64,000 bases of DNA, taken from Hamadaea flava (GTDB taxonomy: Bacteria; Actinomycetota; Actinomycetes; Mycobacteriales; Micromonosporaceae). The position numbers and the translations under genes were made by a program. Location of the stretch: assembly GCF_024172085.1 (NCBI RefSeq), contig NZ_JAMZDZ010000001.1, positions 7,750,001 to 7,814,000 of the forward strand, written 5' to 3'. A model generated the notes under the pieces. The model searched no databases and was not told where the DNA came from. It was given only the letters and a program-made list of their open reading frames with translations. The stretch's first letter is position 1. Every line of letters begins with the position of its first letter. Positions 1-19,496 of the stretch are shown here, piece by piece.

Positions 1-1212
1 CGGCTGTTCGCCCCCTACGACAAGGCGTTCGCCGATCGTGCGCTGGCCGCGGCGAAGAAGGCGTACGCGGCGGCGAAAGCCCACCCGGCGATCTACGCCG
101 ACCCGAACGACGGCAACGGCGGCGGTTCCTACAGCGACAGCGACGTCAGCGACGAGTTCTACTGGGCGGCGGCCGAGCTGTACCTGACCACGGGTGCGGC
201 CGGGTACCTGGCCGACCTCACCGCCTCGCGCCACCACACCGGCGACGTGTTCAGCGCGACCGGGTTCGGCTGGGGCAGCACCGCCGCCCTGGGCCGCCTC
301 GACCTCGCGACCGTCCCGAGCGGCCTACCGGCGGCGGACAAGACCCGCGTACGCCAGTCGGTGCTGACCGCCGCCGACGCGTACCTCGCCACCCAGGCCG
401 GTCAGGCGTACGGGCTGCCGATGCCAGGCACCGCCGGCGCTTACTTCTGGGGCGGCAACAGCAACGTCATCAACAACGCGATCGTCCTGGCGACGGCATA
501 CGACCTGTCCGGAGGCACCGCGTACCGGGACGGCGCGGTCCAGGCGATGGACTACATCCTCGGCCGCAACGCGCTGAACCAGTCCTACGTCACCGGCTGG
601 GGCGAGCACGCGTCCGAGAACCAGCACACCCGGATCTACAGCCATCAGCTGAACGCGTCGCTGCCGCATCCACCTGCGGGATCGCTCGCCGGCGGTGCGA
701 ACGCGGGTCTGGACGACCCGTTCGCCCAGCAGCTGCTGGCCGGCTGCAAGCCGATGTTCTGCTACGTCGACGACATCAACTCCTACGCGACCAACGAGGT
801 GGCGATCAACTGGAACTCGTCCCTGGCGTGGCTGTCGTCGTTCCTCGCCGATCAGGGCGCCGTCCCGCCGACCGGGACGCCGGCCTGCCGGGTCACGTAC
901 GACAACTACGGTCCGTGGGCTGACGGTTCGGGCTTCACCGCCCAGCTGGCCGTGACCAACACCGGCACGACGACGGTCGACGGCTGGACGATCCGGTTCG
1001 CGTTCACCGGCGACCAGAAGATCCGCGAGGCTTGGATGGGCCGCGTGACCCAGTCGGGTGCCGTCGTCTCGGCCGCCAACGAGTCCTACAACGCCCGGCT
1101 GCAGCCGGGCGCGACGGCCTATGTCGGCTTCAACGCCACCACCAGCGGTGCGTACGCCAATCCGAAGCCGTCGCTGGTGACGCTTAACGGAACTCCCTGC
1201 GCCGGACCGTGA
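1..1212 (+). CDS. GH9 endoglucanase/cellulase with C-terminal CBM2 (5' end outside window)
   Basis: This secreted cellulase, cut by the window edge, would hydrolyse beta-1,4-glucan outside the cell. The frame is open from base 1 and gives 403 residues. The visible part is the C-terminal half of a GH9 (alpha/alpha)6 catalytic domain, with the family's late blocks: HTRIYSHQ, then [19 protein letters not shown], whose Asp pair and Glu correspond to the catalytic residues of the family. From about residue 297 a CBM2 follows, with the usual Cys near each end and Trp residues (GPWADG, GWTIRF, EAWMG) that bind crystalline cellulose. It is the only CBM2 in the window. A 12-bp hairpin after the stop separates it from the next gene. 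The N-terminus, signal peptide and any other domains lie upstream and are not visible. Confidence 0.9.
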   Translation, partial: RLFAPYDKAFADRALAAAKKAYAAAKAHPAIYADPNDGNGGGSYSDSDVSDEFYWAAAELYLTTGAAGYLADLTASRHHTGDVFSATGFGWGSTAALGRLDLATVPSGLPAADKTRVRQSVLTAADAYLATQAGQAYGLPMPGTAGAYFWGGNSNVINNAIVLATAYDLSGGTAYRDGAVQAMDYILGRNALNQSYVTGWGEHASENQHTRIYSHQLNASLPHPPAGSLAGGANAGLDDPFAQQLLAGCKPMFCYVDDINSYATNEVAINWNSSLAWLSSFLADQGAVPPTGTPACRVTYDNYGPWADGSGFTAQLAVTNTGTTTVDGWTIRFAFTGDQKIREAWMGRVTQSGAVVSAANESYNARLQPGATAYVGFNATTSGAYANPKPSLVTLNGTPCAGP

Positions 1213-1218
1213 CCGGCT

Positions 1219-1254
1219 GCCCGGTCGCCGTCGGCAGGTCGGCGGCGACCGGGC
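1219..1254 (+). terminator. Hairpin terminator after GH9 gene
   Basis: A perfect 12-bp inverted repeat (arms 1219-1230 and 1243-1254) starts seven bases after the GH9 stop. There is no T-run, as is common for actinomycete terminators. Confidence 0.6.
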
Positions 1255-1290
1255 TCGGGGCCAGCTGACCGCGCCAATCAAGATGATCTA

Positions 1291-1319
1291 TTGACTGAGG
1301 TAAGATCTTCCGTTAGTTT
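1291..1319 (+). promoter_or_regulatory. Candidate promoter for the GH43-esterase-GH27 set
   Basis: TTGACT (1291-1296) and TAGTTT (1314-1319) are separated by 17 nt, matching the sigma70/HrdB layout. It would give an untranslated leader of about 270 nt before the GH43 start at 1596. The region is noticeably AT-richer than its surroundings. Confidence 0.4.
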
Positions 1320-1408
1320 TCCGGTAAAGCAACCGTCTCGAGACCGCGTGGTGAAGCCGGGCCGTTGAGCCCGCGGTCGTTTCCCAACCATCAGTGGTGG
1401 AGGAAGAC

Positions 1409-1522
1409 ATGATTCCCTTGGCCCGGCGACATCTTCCTGTCTGGCGGACGACGACCGCCACGGTCGAAGCGATCCTGTTCTCGCGTCTGAGTACGCACCT
1501 CGACGCGAATTCCTCCTGCTGA
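1409..1522 (+). CDS. Possible 37-residue leader peptide
   Basis: A short ORF begins MIPLARRHLPVW and ends in SSC. It follows a strong ribosome binding site (GGTGGAGGAAG, spacing two to five bases). It lies between the structured leader element and the hairpin at 1533-1562, so translation of it could decide which hairpin forms. I do not recognise the peptide. It has no obvious signal sequence. It may be an untranslated accident, so confidence is low. Confidence 0.3.
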   Translation: MIPLARRHLPVWRTTTATVEAILFSRLSTHLDANSSC

Positions 1523-1532
1523 TCCATTTCCG

Positions 1533-1562
1533 CTGAGCCCGAGTTCCGGGCGCTCGGCTCAG
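1533..1562 (+). terminator. Attenuator-like hairpin upstream of GH43
   Basis: CTGAGCC-C-GAG (1533-1543) can pair with CTCGGCTCAG (1553-1562), a 10-bp stem with one bulge. No T-run follows. It ends about 33 bases before the GH43 start, so it could block elongation or shield the ribosome binding site. Confidence 0.4.
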
Positions 1563-1595
1563 ACCCGCTCGCATCGGCAGAAGGGTCGATTCCGC

Positions 1596-5034
<3,439 letters not shown>

Positions 5035-5043
5035 CATTTCTCC

Positions 5044-5077
5044 GGGGTCAGGCGGCCTGGGCGGGCCGCCTGACCCC
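5044..5077 (+). terminator. Intercistronic hairpin between esterase and GH27 genes
   Basis: A perfect 14-bp stem (5044-5057 and 5064-5077) with a six-base loop sits ten bases after the esterase stop. It has no T-run. It may end transcription, or stabilise mRNA ends if the genes form one operon. Confidence 0.55.
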
Positions 5078-5096
5078 TCCCTCGCGAAAGGCATCA

Positions 5097-7881
<2,785 letters not shown>

Positions 7882-7902
7882 TCGAGCTTGCCGTAAGAGG
7901 AA

Positions 7903-7930
7903 GGGGGCGTGCCAGGCACGCCCCCTTTTG
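7903..7930 (+). terminator. Strong rho-independent terminator between convergent gene sets
   Basis: An 11-bp GC stem (7903-7913 with 7915-7925, functional loop CCAGG) is followed by TTTTGTT. It is the only hairpin here with a real T-run. It closes the rightward set and faces the end of the leftward GH43 gene. Confidence 0.85.
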
Positions 7931-7939
7931 TTCAATGGC

Positions 7940-9739
7940 TCACCGAGGCGTGAAGTCCTGGTTGGTGGCCGGTGCGTTCTTGCACTGCCATTGATCGAGC
8001 TGTTGGCCGAGCGTGCTGTTGGCCCCGAAGACATCCAGGCAGAGCCCGCTGTTCTGGTTCTTGAACGAGTAGGAACCGTCTGACTGTTGCACTGGCAGCC
8101 ACAGGCTGTTCGGCGCGCTCGTGGGCGTCTGTTGGATGATGTTCGGCACGCCCGCTGCCGTCGAGCTGTTGGCGACGGCCACGTCGAGGCCCGAATGCTG
8201 CGCTTGCAGGCGTCCGTAGCCGCCGGTCACGGGCACGAATTGGAACTGCTGATTGGCCTGTCCGCCGCAGGTCCATTGAGTGACGGCGGCCCCGGCCGCG
8301 GTCGACGCCCCGCTGACATCGAGGCACAGGCCGTTGTTGCCGATCACGAGCGGGTGATAGCCGGTCGGATACGCCCCTCCGGACGGACCGGTGGCGAACT
8401 GCCACCAGTTCAGGTTGAACAGGTACCCGCTGCCGCCGGTGAAACGTAGATACAGGTCGTGCGTGCCAGTCGCCCCGGTTGTGGCACAGGTGGTTGTGGC
8501 CCAGGTCTGCCAGCCACCGGTGCCCGACACCGAGCAGGTCCCGGCGAGAGTCCCGGTCGTGCTGTCGAGGCGTAGCTCGATGGTGCCGCCGCTGGCTCCG
8601 GACGCGACGCGGGCGGTGAAGGAGGACGCGCCCGTGCCGAATCCGACGCCCTTGACCTTGATCCAATCGCCGTTCTGGATCCAGCCGACGTTCATGCCGC
8701 CCTCGGCTGCGGGTTCGGTCTCGACACCCGACTCCCACGCGATCGTCTCGGCCTCCTGCCGGACGTACGGGTTGACCACGCCGACTTGCGGGGCTCCGGC
8801 GGTCGTCATCGTGATCGTGGGGATGGTGCCGTCGGCGTTGTAGCTGAACTTCTCCACGGCCACCGACCGGGTATAGCCTCCGCCGCCCGGCAGCGCACCG
8901 TTGTGATAGAAGAAGTACGAGCCGCCGTTGAAGTCGACCAACCCTGGGTGGTTGGTGAAGCTGCCGCCCTGCGTCGGCATGATCGTTCCGCGGTAGGTCC
9001 ACGGCCCAGTCGGACCGGGTGCGGTCGAGTACGCGATGAACTCCGAGCAGCACTTGGCCGCGAACACCAGGTAGTACTGGCCGTTGCGCTTGTAGAACCA
9101 CGGCCCTTCCTCGTAGAGCGTGGGCCGATTGGCGTCGCCGGTCCGCGTGCCGAATCCCGCCGTGGTGAGCGGGATCTGCGTGGGGCTGCCCGAGTAGGAG
9201 ATCATGTCGGCGTTGAGCCGCACGTACCACAGATGCGGATTGCCGTAGTAGAGGTACGCCTGTCCGTCGTCGTCGATGTAGACGGTCGGGTCGATCTCGG
9301 CGTTCTGGATCAGCGGGTGGCCGAGCGCGTCCCGGAACGGCCCGGTGGGGGAGTCAGCCACGCCTACGCCGATGGCCGTGGAGCCGTTGGACAGCCGCAC
9401 CGGGACGTACCAGTAGAACTTGCCATTGCGGTAGACGGCCTGGCCCGCCCAGGCGTCGGAGCTCGCCCAGCTGAAGGTGGCCAGGCTCATCGCTGAACCG
9501 TGATCGGTCCAGTTCACCATGTCTGCCGACGACCAGACCCGCCAGTCGCGCATGGTGAAGTAGGTGGACCCGTCCTCGTCGTGGCCGGTGTAGAGGTACA
9601 CCCGGCCGTTGTAGACGAGCGGCGCCGGGTCGGCCGTGTAGATGGTTTGAACGATGGGGTTGTCGGCCCGGGCCGGGCCGGGGACGAGCACGACGCCGAC
9701 AAGCAACGTCGCGATCACGAATCTGAAGAATCTCCTCAT
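7940..9739 (-). CDS. Secreted GH43 arabinofuranosidase/xylosidase-type enzyme with CBM6 and CBM13
   Basis: This exported arabinoxylan-debranching candidate has 599 residues. The start at 9739 is chosen because MRRFFRFVIATL begins a signal peptide (ending ARA) and AAGG lies upstream. The frame stays open to 10093, but that part reads through another gene. The GH43 domain (about 27-320) shows TADPAPLVYNGRVYLY, EIDPTVYIDDDGQAY and YEEGPWFYKRNG, carrying the base Asp, modulator Asp and acid Glu. A CBM6 (about 330-455, QNGDWIKVKG) and a CBM13 (about 460-599) follow. The GH43-CBM6 pairing is typical of arabinoxylan arabinofuranohydrolases (established knowledge). It is the last gene of the leftward set, 80 bases after GH2. 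Confidence 0.88.
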   Translation of the reverse strand: MRRFFRFVIATLLVGVVLVPGPARADNPIVQTIYTADPAPLVYNGRVYLYTGHDEDGSTYFTMRDWRVWSSADMVNWTDHGSAMSLATFSWASSDAWAGQAVYRNGKFYWYVPVRLSNGSTAIGVGVADSPTGPFRDALGHPLIQNAEIDPTVYIDDDGQAYLYYGNPHLWYVRLNADMISYSGSPTQIPLTTAGFGTRTGDANRPTLYEEGPWFYKRNGQYYLVFAAKCCSEFIAYSTAPGPTGPWTYRGTIMPTQGGSFTNHPGLVDFNGGSYFFYHNGALPGGGGYTRSVAVEKFSYNADGTIPTITMTTAGAPQVGVVNPYVRQEAETIAWESGVETEPAAEGGMNVGWIQNGDWIKVKGVGFGTGASSFTARVASGASGGTIELRLDSTTGTLAGTCSVSGTGGWQTWATTTCATTGATGTHDLYLRFTGGSGYLFNLNWWQFATGPSGGAYPTGYHPLVIGNNGLCLDVSGASTAAGAAVTQWTCGGQANQQFQFVPVTGGYGRLQAQHSGLDVAVANSSTAAGVPNIIQQTPTSAPNSLWLPVQQSDGSYSFKNQNSGLCLDVFGANSTLGQQLDQWQCKNAPATNQDFTPR

Positions 9740-9761
9740 CGAAGCCGCCTTGAAGGGGAGG

Positions 9762-9806
9762 CCGCGGGTGTAGGGACGAGGGCACGGCGCGTCCCTACAC
9801 CCGCGG
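9762..9806 (-). terminator. 17-bp perfect hairpin between GH2 and GH43 genes
   Basis: Arms 9762-9778 and 9790-9806 are perfectly complementary over 17 bp. The hairpin lies between the GH2 stop (9820) and the GH43 start (9739). There is no T-run. It could be a terminator or an mRNA-stabilising end. Confidence 0.6.
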
Positions 9807-9819
9807 GTCTTGGGATGGG

Positions 9820-15398
<5,579 letters not shown>

Positions 15399-15451
15399 CT
15401 AGCGACGCGCCCGAGGAGCCGGGCAGAACCCCGGGCACGTCGATGCCCGAA

Positions 15452-15480
15452 AACATAAGTCGTATGACGTATGCTGTCAA
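15452..15480 (-). promoter_or_regulatory. Promoter with embedded operator for GH141-like set
   Basis: Read leftward: TTGACA (15480-15475), 17-nt spacer, TATGTT (15457-15452). The spacer holds CATACGTCATACGACT, nearly the same as in the transporter promoter at 16367-16395. CATA-n5-TATG (15454-15466) is an inverted repeat. A repressor bound here would block RNA polymerase. Confidence 0.75.
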
Positions 15481-15532
15481 TCGGAGAACTTAAAAAGGTA
15501 AGTTTATAGATGAGCTATGAGTGGCGCTGTGG

Positions 15533-16300
15533 CTAGCGCTGGAGGCGCACCGGATCGCCCGAGGCGGCTCGGCGGACGAGCCACGCCTCGGTGATGTGGG
15601 TGAAGACCGCCTCGGCGGCTCCCGCTGGATCACCTGCGGCGATGCGTTCGTAGATGCGCCGATGCCCCTGATTCGACGCCACGCACAGTTCACGCGCCGT
15701 CCGGCCGGTGTATCGGGCAGTGTTGATCACCTGGCTCTCCAGGGATCGCACCACCGCGCGGGCGATGCGGTTGCCGGAGGTCTGCATGACCACGTCGTGG
15801 AACGCGCGGTCGTAGTCGGCGTACTTCACGGGATCTCCGACGAGTTCGTCCATCTGGTCCACGAGCACACGCAGCCGTTCGACCACGTCGGCGTCGGCCA
15901 GCTTGGCCGCCATGTGGGCCATGTCCGACTCCAGCAATCGGCGGGTTACGACGACGTCGTCCAAGATCGCCAGTGTGTCGTCCACCGCGATGGTGGCCGC
16001 CAGCACCAGTTCGTCGAGCATGTTCCAGCTGGTCTGCGGGGTGATGACGGTGCCGGCGCCCTGCCGGACCTGAACCAGCCCCTTCTCTTGGAGCATCTTC
16101 ACCGCTTCGCGCACGACGGTGCGGCTGACTCCGAACGCTTCGCACAACGCGGGCTCGGGCGGCAGCGGTGAACCCGACGGGTGCCGACCTTGGACGATGC
16201 GCTCCACGAGTTCGGCCGCCAGCGCATGAGCGAGATTGGCGGGTCGTTGCACCCAGGCGGGCGGCGGCGGTGTACTGGCGGTCGGTCGCGCTGCCCTCAT
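15533..16300 (-). CDS. FadR-type GntR transcriptional regulator (FCD domain)
   Basis: This DNA-binding regulator, probably a repressor, has 255 residues. The N-terminal winged helix-turn-helix (about 20-90) has the GntR signature LPPEPALCEAFGVSRTVVREAVKML followed by GLVQVRQGAGT. The C-terminal all-helical FCD domain (about 105-240), with conserved Asp/His residues (including FHDVV), binds small acids or sugar acids through a metal. The gene lies between the GH141-like set and the divergent ABC transporter operon. The same motif occurs in the spacers of both flanking promoters, so self-control is likely through the shared 16302-16448 region. A sugar acid handled by the enolase-superfamily enzyme at 19497 is a plausible inducer. 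Confidence 0.9.
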   Translation of the reverse strand: MRAARPTASTPPPPAWVQRPANLAHALAAELVERIVQGRHPSGSPLPPEPALCEAFGVSRTVVREAVKMLQEKGLVQVRQGAGTVITPQTSWNMLDELVLAATIAVDDTLAILDDVVVTRRLLESDMAHMAAKLADADVVERLRVLVDQMDELVGDPVKYADYDRAFHDVVMQTSGNRIARAVVRSLESQVINTARYTGRTARELCVASNQGHRRIYERIAAGDPAGAAEAVFTHITEAWLVRRAASGDPVRLQR

Positions 16301-16366
16301 GGTGTCCCTCCGGTCCGGCGCTTCGAGCCGTGCCCAAAGTCGTCGGTAGTCTACCCGCCCTCGGTG

Positions 16367-16395
16367 TTGACATCATACATCATACGACTTACGTT
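16367..16395 (+). promoter_or_regulatory. Promoter with embedded operator for sugar ABC transporter
   Basis: TTGACA (16367-16372), 17-nt spacer, TACGTT (16390-16395). The spacer TCATACATCATACGACT differs from the one at 15458-15474 at only two positions. The predicted start lies near 16402, giving a leader of about 45 nt. Confidence 0.75.
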
Positions 16396-16448
16396 TGGAC
16401 ATCCGTCTATCGGGCCGGACGCACGGCCTTTTCCGAGAGTGAGAAGCC

Positions 16449-17717
16449 ATGAGTCAGCGAGCAGTGTGGCCCGCGCTGCTGACAGCCCTGCTGGTCGTAG
16501 CAGGCTGTGGCAGCGCGTCGGGAACCGGTTCTTCCGCTGGGCAGACGAGCGGCAAGCTCGTGGTCTGGGACTGGAAGTCCGGCGACAAAGCCGCCAGCGG
16601 TTATGTGCAACAGGCGAAGGCCGACTTCGCCAAGAAGCATCCTGGTGTGACCGTGGAGTTCGTCGCGCAGCCGTTCGACCAGTACTACACCCTGCTCGGT
16701 GCGGCCATCCAGGCCGGCAAGGGCCCTGACGTCGTCTTGTTCAACGGCGGCGGTCAGATCCGCGACCGAGCAAGCTCCCTGCTACCGCTCGACGATCACC
16801 TCGCGCCGGACAAGCAGCGGCTGGCAGGTTGGGACGCGTTCAGCAAGGACGGCAAGACCTACGCGGCGCCGGTGACCTTGCAGGGACATCCGATCTATTA
16901 CAACAAGGCGTTGTACGCCAAGGCCGGGCTCGACGCGGAGCATCCGGCTGCCACCTGGGCGGACTTCACGGCCGGCTGCGCGGCCATCAAGAAGGCGACC
17001 GGGGCGAGCTGCCTCAGCCTCGGCAACAAGGAGGGCTACGGAATCCAGTTCTTCATGTCGGGGCTGGGCTCGGGCATCTTGACGCCTGGGGAGTACGACG
17101 ACTGGATCGCCGGCAAACGGGACTGGCAGTCCCCGCACGTGAAGCGGATCTTCCAGCTATGGAAGGAAGCCAACGACGCAGGCCTGAACAACAACGGCCC
17201 GAATTCCACGGCCATGTTCAACGACTCCTTCTCCCTGTTCGAGTCGGGCAAGGCCGCGACGGTCATCGGCCTGATGTCCGACATCGGGCATTGGAAGGAC
17301 TTCGGCGAGTTCTTGAAGCCGGAGAACGTTGGCGCCACGTTGGCGCCCGTCGTGACCCCGGGCGCCGTGCCCAGCCTCGCCTACGACGGCGGCATCGGCT
17401 ATGGGATCACGAAGTGGACGAAGGACCCGGCGATCGCCGCCGACCTGGTGCGCTCGCTGACCTCGACCGACGCGTTGCGGTCCTTCTACACCGGAGCCGG
17501 GGCCATCGTGTCGGACACGACCATCGACGCCTCGGGCAGCGGACCCGCCGCAGCCAAGATCGTCGCCGCCATCAAGTCCGGCAAACCCGCGCTGCACGTG
17601 GCGCTTTCGGCCAAGACGCTGGATCTCATGGGCCGGCTGTCGCAGCAGATCCTCGCGGGCTCGGTGACGGTCGACGCGGCAGTGACCCAGCTCGCGGCAT
17701 CCGACAAGGCGAGCTGA
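16449..17717 (+). CDS. Sugar ABC transporter substrate-binding lipoprotein
   Basis: This extracytoplasmic solute-binding protein (family 1, MalE/UgpB-like) has 422 residues and is lipid-anchored at the Cys of the lipobox VVAGC (about residue 20). The mature part opens GKLVVWDWKSGD, the usual first strand of sugar-binding proteins, and has the hinge-type segment NKALYAKAGLD. GAGAAG precedes the start. It leads an operon with two permeases and an enolase-superfamily enzyme. No ATPase gene is present, as is normal where a shared MsiK-type ATPase serves many sugar importers. The ligand is unknown; the context suggests products of the GH141/GH2/GH43 enzymes. Confidence 0.9.
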   Translation: MSQRAVWPALLTALLVVAGCGSASGTGSSAGQTSGKLVVWDWKSGDKAASGYVQQAKADFAKKHPGVTVEFVAQPFDQYYTLLGAAIQAGKGPDVVLFNGGGQIRDRASSLLPLDDHLAPDKQRLAGWDAFSKDGKTYAAPVTLQGHPIYYNKALYAKAGLDAEHPAATWADFTAGCAAIKKATGASCLSLGNKEGYGIQFFMSGLGSGILTPGEYDDWIAGKRDWQSPHVKRIFQLWKEANDAGLNNNGPNSTAMFNDSFSLFESGKAATVIGLMSDIGHWKDFGEFLKPENVGATLAPVVTPGAVPSLAYDGGIGYGITKWTKDPAIAADLVRSLTSTDALRSFYTGAGAIVSDTTIDASGSGPAAAKIVAAIKSGKPALHVALSAKTLDLMGRLSQQILAGSVTVDAAVTQLAASDKAS

Positions 17718-17726
17718 GGCGCATCG

Positions 17727-18668
17727 ATGGCAACCGCACGGCTGTTGGTCCGCCCGGAGACCCGGCGGACCAACAGCCCGACCTCGGCCAACCGCCGCCG
17801 GCGCCGCGTACGCCCGGAGCGGCTGGCCCCCTACGTTCTGGTCGCGCCGGCCGTCCTGGTCATCCTGGGATTTCGGCTGTGGCCGCTGCTGCTCGGGGTG
17901 AACTTCTCGTTCACCGGCGATGGCGATCGCGACGGTACGCCGGTGGGCCTGGACAACTACGCCGAGCTGATGCGTGATCCGGTCTTCCGGATCGCGCTGC
18001 GCAATGTCGGGTTGCTGGTATTGCTGCTACCGGTCGCGGTGGCGATCCCCGGGCTGCTCGCCACCTTCCTCTACCTGCGCGTACCCGGGGCACGGGTGTT
18101 CCGGACCGTCTACTTCTTTCCGGCAGTGCTGTCGCCGGTGATCGTGGGTTCCATCTTCAATCTGCTCCTGGCCTACGACGGGCCGCTCAACGCCGGGCTG
18201 GGTGCCGTCGGGCTCGGTCCGGCGGATTGGCTCGGTGACCCGCATGTCGCGATGTTCACCGTCGCAGCAGTGCACATCTGGGCCACGTTCGGCATGGCAC
18301 TGGTGGTGTTCCTGGCAGGTTTCGCCACTCTCGACGCCACGCTGATCGATGCCGCCAGAACCGATGGCGCGGCCCTGCGCCAGGTGATCTGGCACGTGAT
18401 CGTTCCGGGTCTGTCGCGCACGATCCAGTTCGTCTTCGTCACGACCATGATCGGCATGCTGACATCCATGTTCGGGCTGCTCTACGTCATGACCGGCGGC
18501 GGCCCCGGAGGCGCGACCTATCTACCCGAGTACTACATCTGGATTCAGCAGGGACAGATGAACCGTCCCGCGCTGGCCTCGGCCGCGTCCACCGTGCTGT
18601 TCCTGGTGATGCTCGTGGTCGGTCTCGCGCAGATCGGCCTTCTCCGCAAAGCCACCAGGGAGGACTGA
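17727..18668 (+). CDS. Sugar ABC transporter permease (MalF/UgpA type)
   Basis: This inner-membrane subunit of the importer has 313 residues with about six membrane helices. The first lies near residues 40-60, after a basic N-terminus. The EAA loop, which contacts the ATPase, reads DAARTDGAALRQVIWHVIVPGL. It starts nine bases after the binding-protein stop and overlaps the next gene by one base (TGATG), so the genes are translationally coupled. Confidence 0.9.
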   Translation: MATARLLVRPETRRTNSPTSANRRRRRVRPERLAPYVLVAPAVLVILGFRLWPLLLGVNFSFTGDGDRDGTPVGLDNYAELMRDPVFRIALRNVGLLVLLLPVAVAIPGLLATFLYLRVPGARVFRTVYFFPAVLSPVIVGSIFNLLLAYDGPLNAGLGAVGLGPADWLGDPHVAMFTVAAVHIWATFGMALVVFLAGFATLDATLIDAARTDGAALRQVIWHVIVPGLSRTIQFVFVTTMIGMLTSMFGLLYVMTGGGPGGATYLPEYYIWIQQGQMNRPALASAASTVLFLVMLVVGLAQIGLLRKATRED

Positions 18669-19495
18669 TGCGGGCCTCTCGAACCACCCGTTGGCTGGCG
18701 GCAGCGCCCATGGCGGCCCTCGCCGTCGCGACGGTCTATCCGCTCGTGTTCACGACCAACGTCGCCCTGAAGACCCGTCACGACTACATCCTCGATCGGT
18801 TCTCGCCGACGCGAACCGCGCACTGGGACAACCTGGGGGAGGCTTGGGCGAGCGCCGGCGTCTCGCAGTACTTCGTCAACTCGCTCATCGTGGTCGGCTG
18901 CGCCGTCGTACTGCTTCTGGCGCTCGGGTCGATGGCCGGATTCGCCCTGAGCCACCTGCCGTTTCGTGGCTCGCGAGCGTTGTTCCTGGCGTGCCTCGCC
19001 GCGCTGTTCATTCCCTTCCAGGTCATCATGGTGCCGCTCGCGCGCACCATGACCGGCATCGGGCTGATCGACACCTACCCAGGGCTGATCCTCGCCTATG
19101 TGGCGCAGTTCCTGCCGTTCACGATCTACTTGATGACCAGCTACTACAGCGGGATCCCCGCCGACATAGTCGACGCCGCCCGCATCGACGGCAGCAGCGT
19201 CTACGGCGTCTATCGGCGCATCATGCTTCCGCTCGGCGCGCCGGCGCTGCTGTCGGTGGGCGTACTCGACGCTTTGTTCTGCTGGAACGACGTGCTCATC
19301 GCCTTGCTGCTGATGCCGTCGGCGCAGCATCGGACGCTGATGGTCGGCATCACCTCCCTGCGCGGGCAGTACTCCGACGACATTCCCACGTTCGCCGCGG
19401 GCGTCCTCATCGCGGCCGTTCCGATCCTTGTCGTCTACCTGGTGTTTCAGCGCCAGATCGCCGACGCCGTCACCGCCGGTGCCACGAAGGGCTGA
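18668..19495 (+). CDS. Sugar ABC transporter permease (MalG/UgpE type)
   Basis: This is the second membrane subunit, 275 residues, with about six helices. Its EAA loop is DAARIDGSSVYGVYRRIMLPL. The ending VFQRQIADAVTAGATKG is the usual MalG-type tail. It overlaps the upstream permease by one base and is followed after one base by the enolase-superfamily gene. An equivalent subunit at 46544 belongs to the second transporter; both end in ATKG. Confidence 0.9.
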   Translation: MRASRTTRWLAAAPMAALAVATVYPLVFTTNVALKTRHDYILDRFSPTRTAHWDNLGEAWASAGVSQYFVNSLIVVGCAVVLLLALGSMAGFALSHLPFRGSRALFLACLAALFIPFQVIMVPLARTMTGIGLIDTYPGLILAYVAQFLPFTIYLMTSYYSGIPADIVDAARIDGSSVYGVYRRIMLPLGAPALLSVGVLDALFCWNDVLIALLLMPSAQHRTLMVGITSLRGQYSDDIPTFAAGVLIAAVPILVVYLVFQRQIADAVTAGATKG

Positions 19496-19496
19496 C

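Larger units (their letters stand above)
1320..1595 (+). ncRNA. Long structured 5' leader (possible cis-regulatory RNA)
   Basis: The stretch between the candidate promoter and the GH43 gene has nested structure. An outer stem (about 1342-1348 with 1372-1378) encloses an inner CGGGC/GCCCG stem and a large purine-rich bulge. A small ORF with a strong ribosome binding site follows, and then a second hairpin (1533-1562). I could not match it to a known riboswitch class. It could be a sensor/attenuator or just a leader with a short ORF. Coordinates here are good to about one base. Confidence 0.3.

Noticed and set aside
1320-1430. Known riboswitch (c-di-GMP-I, c-di-AMP or cobalamin type)
   Set aside because: A few bulge sequences looked similar, but the conserved cores and stem order do not match any class I know.
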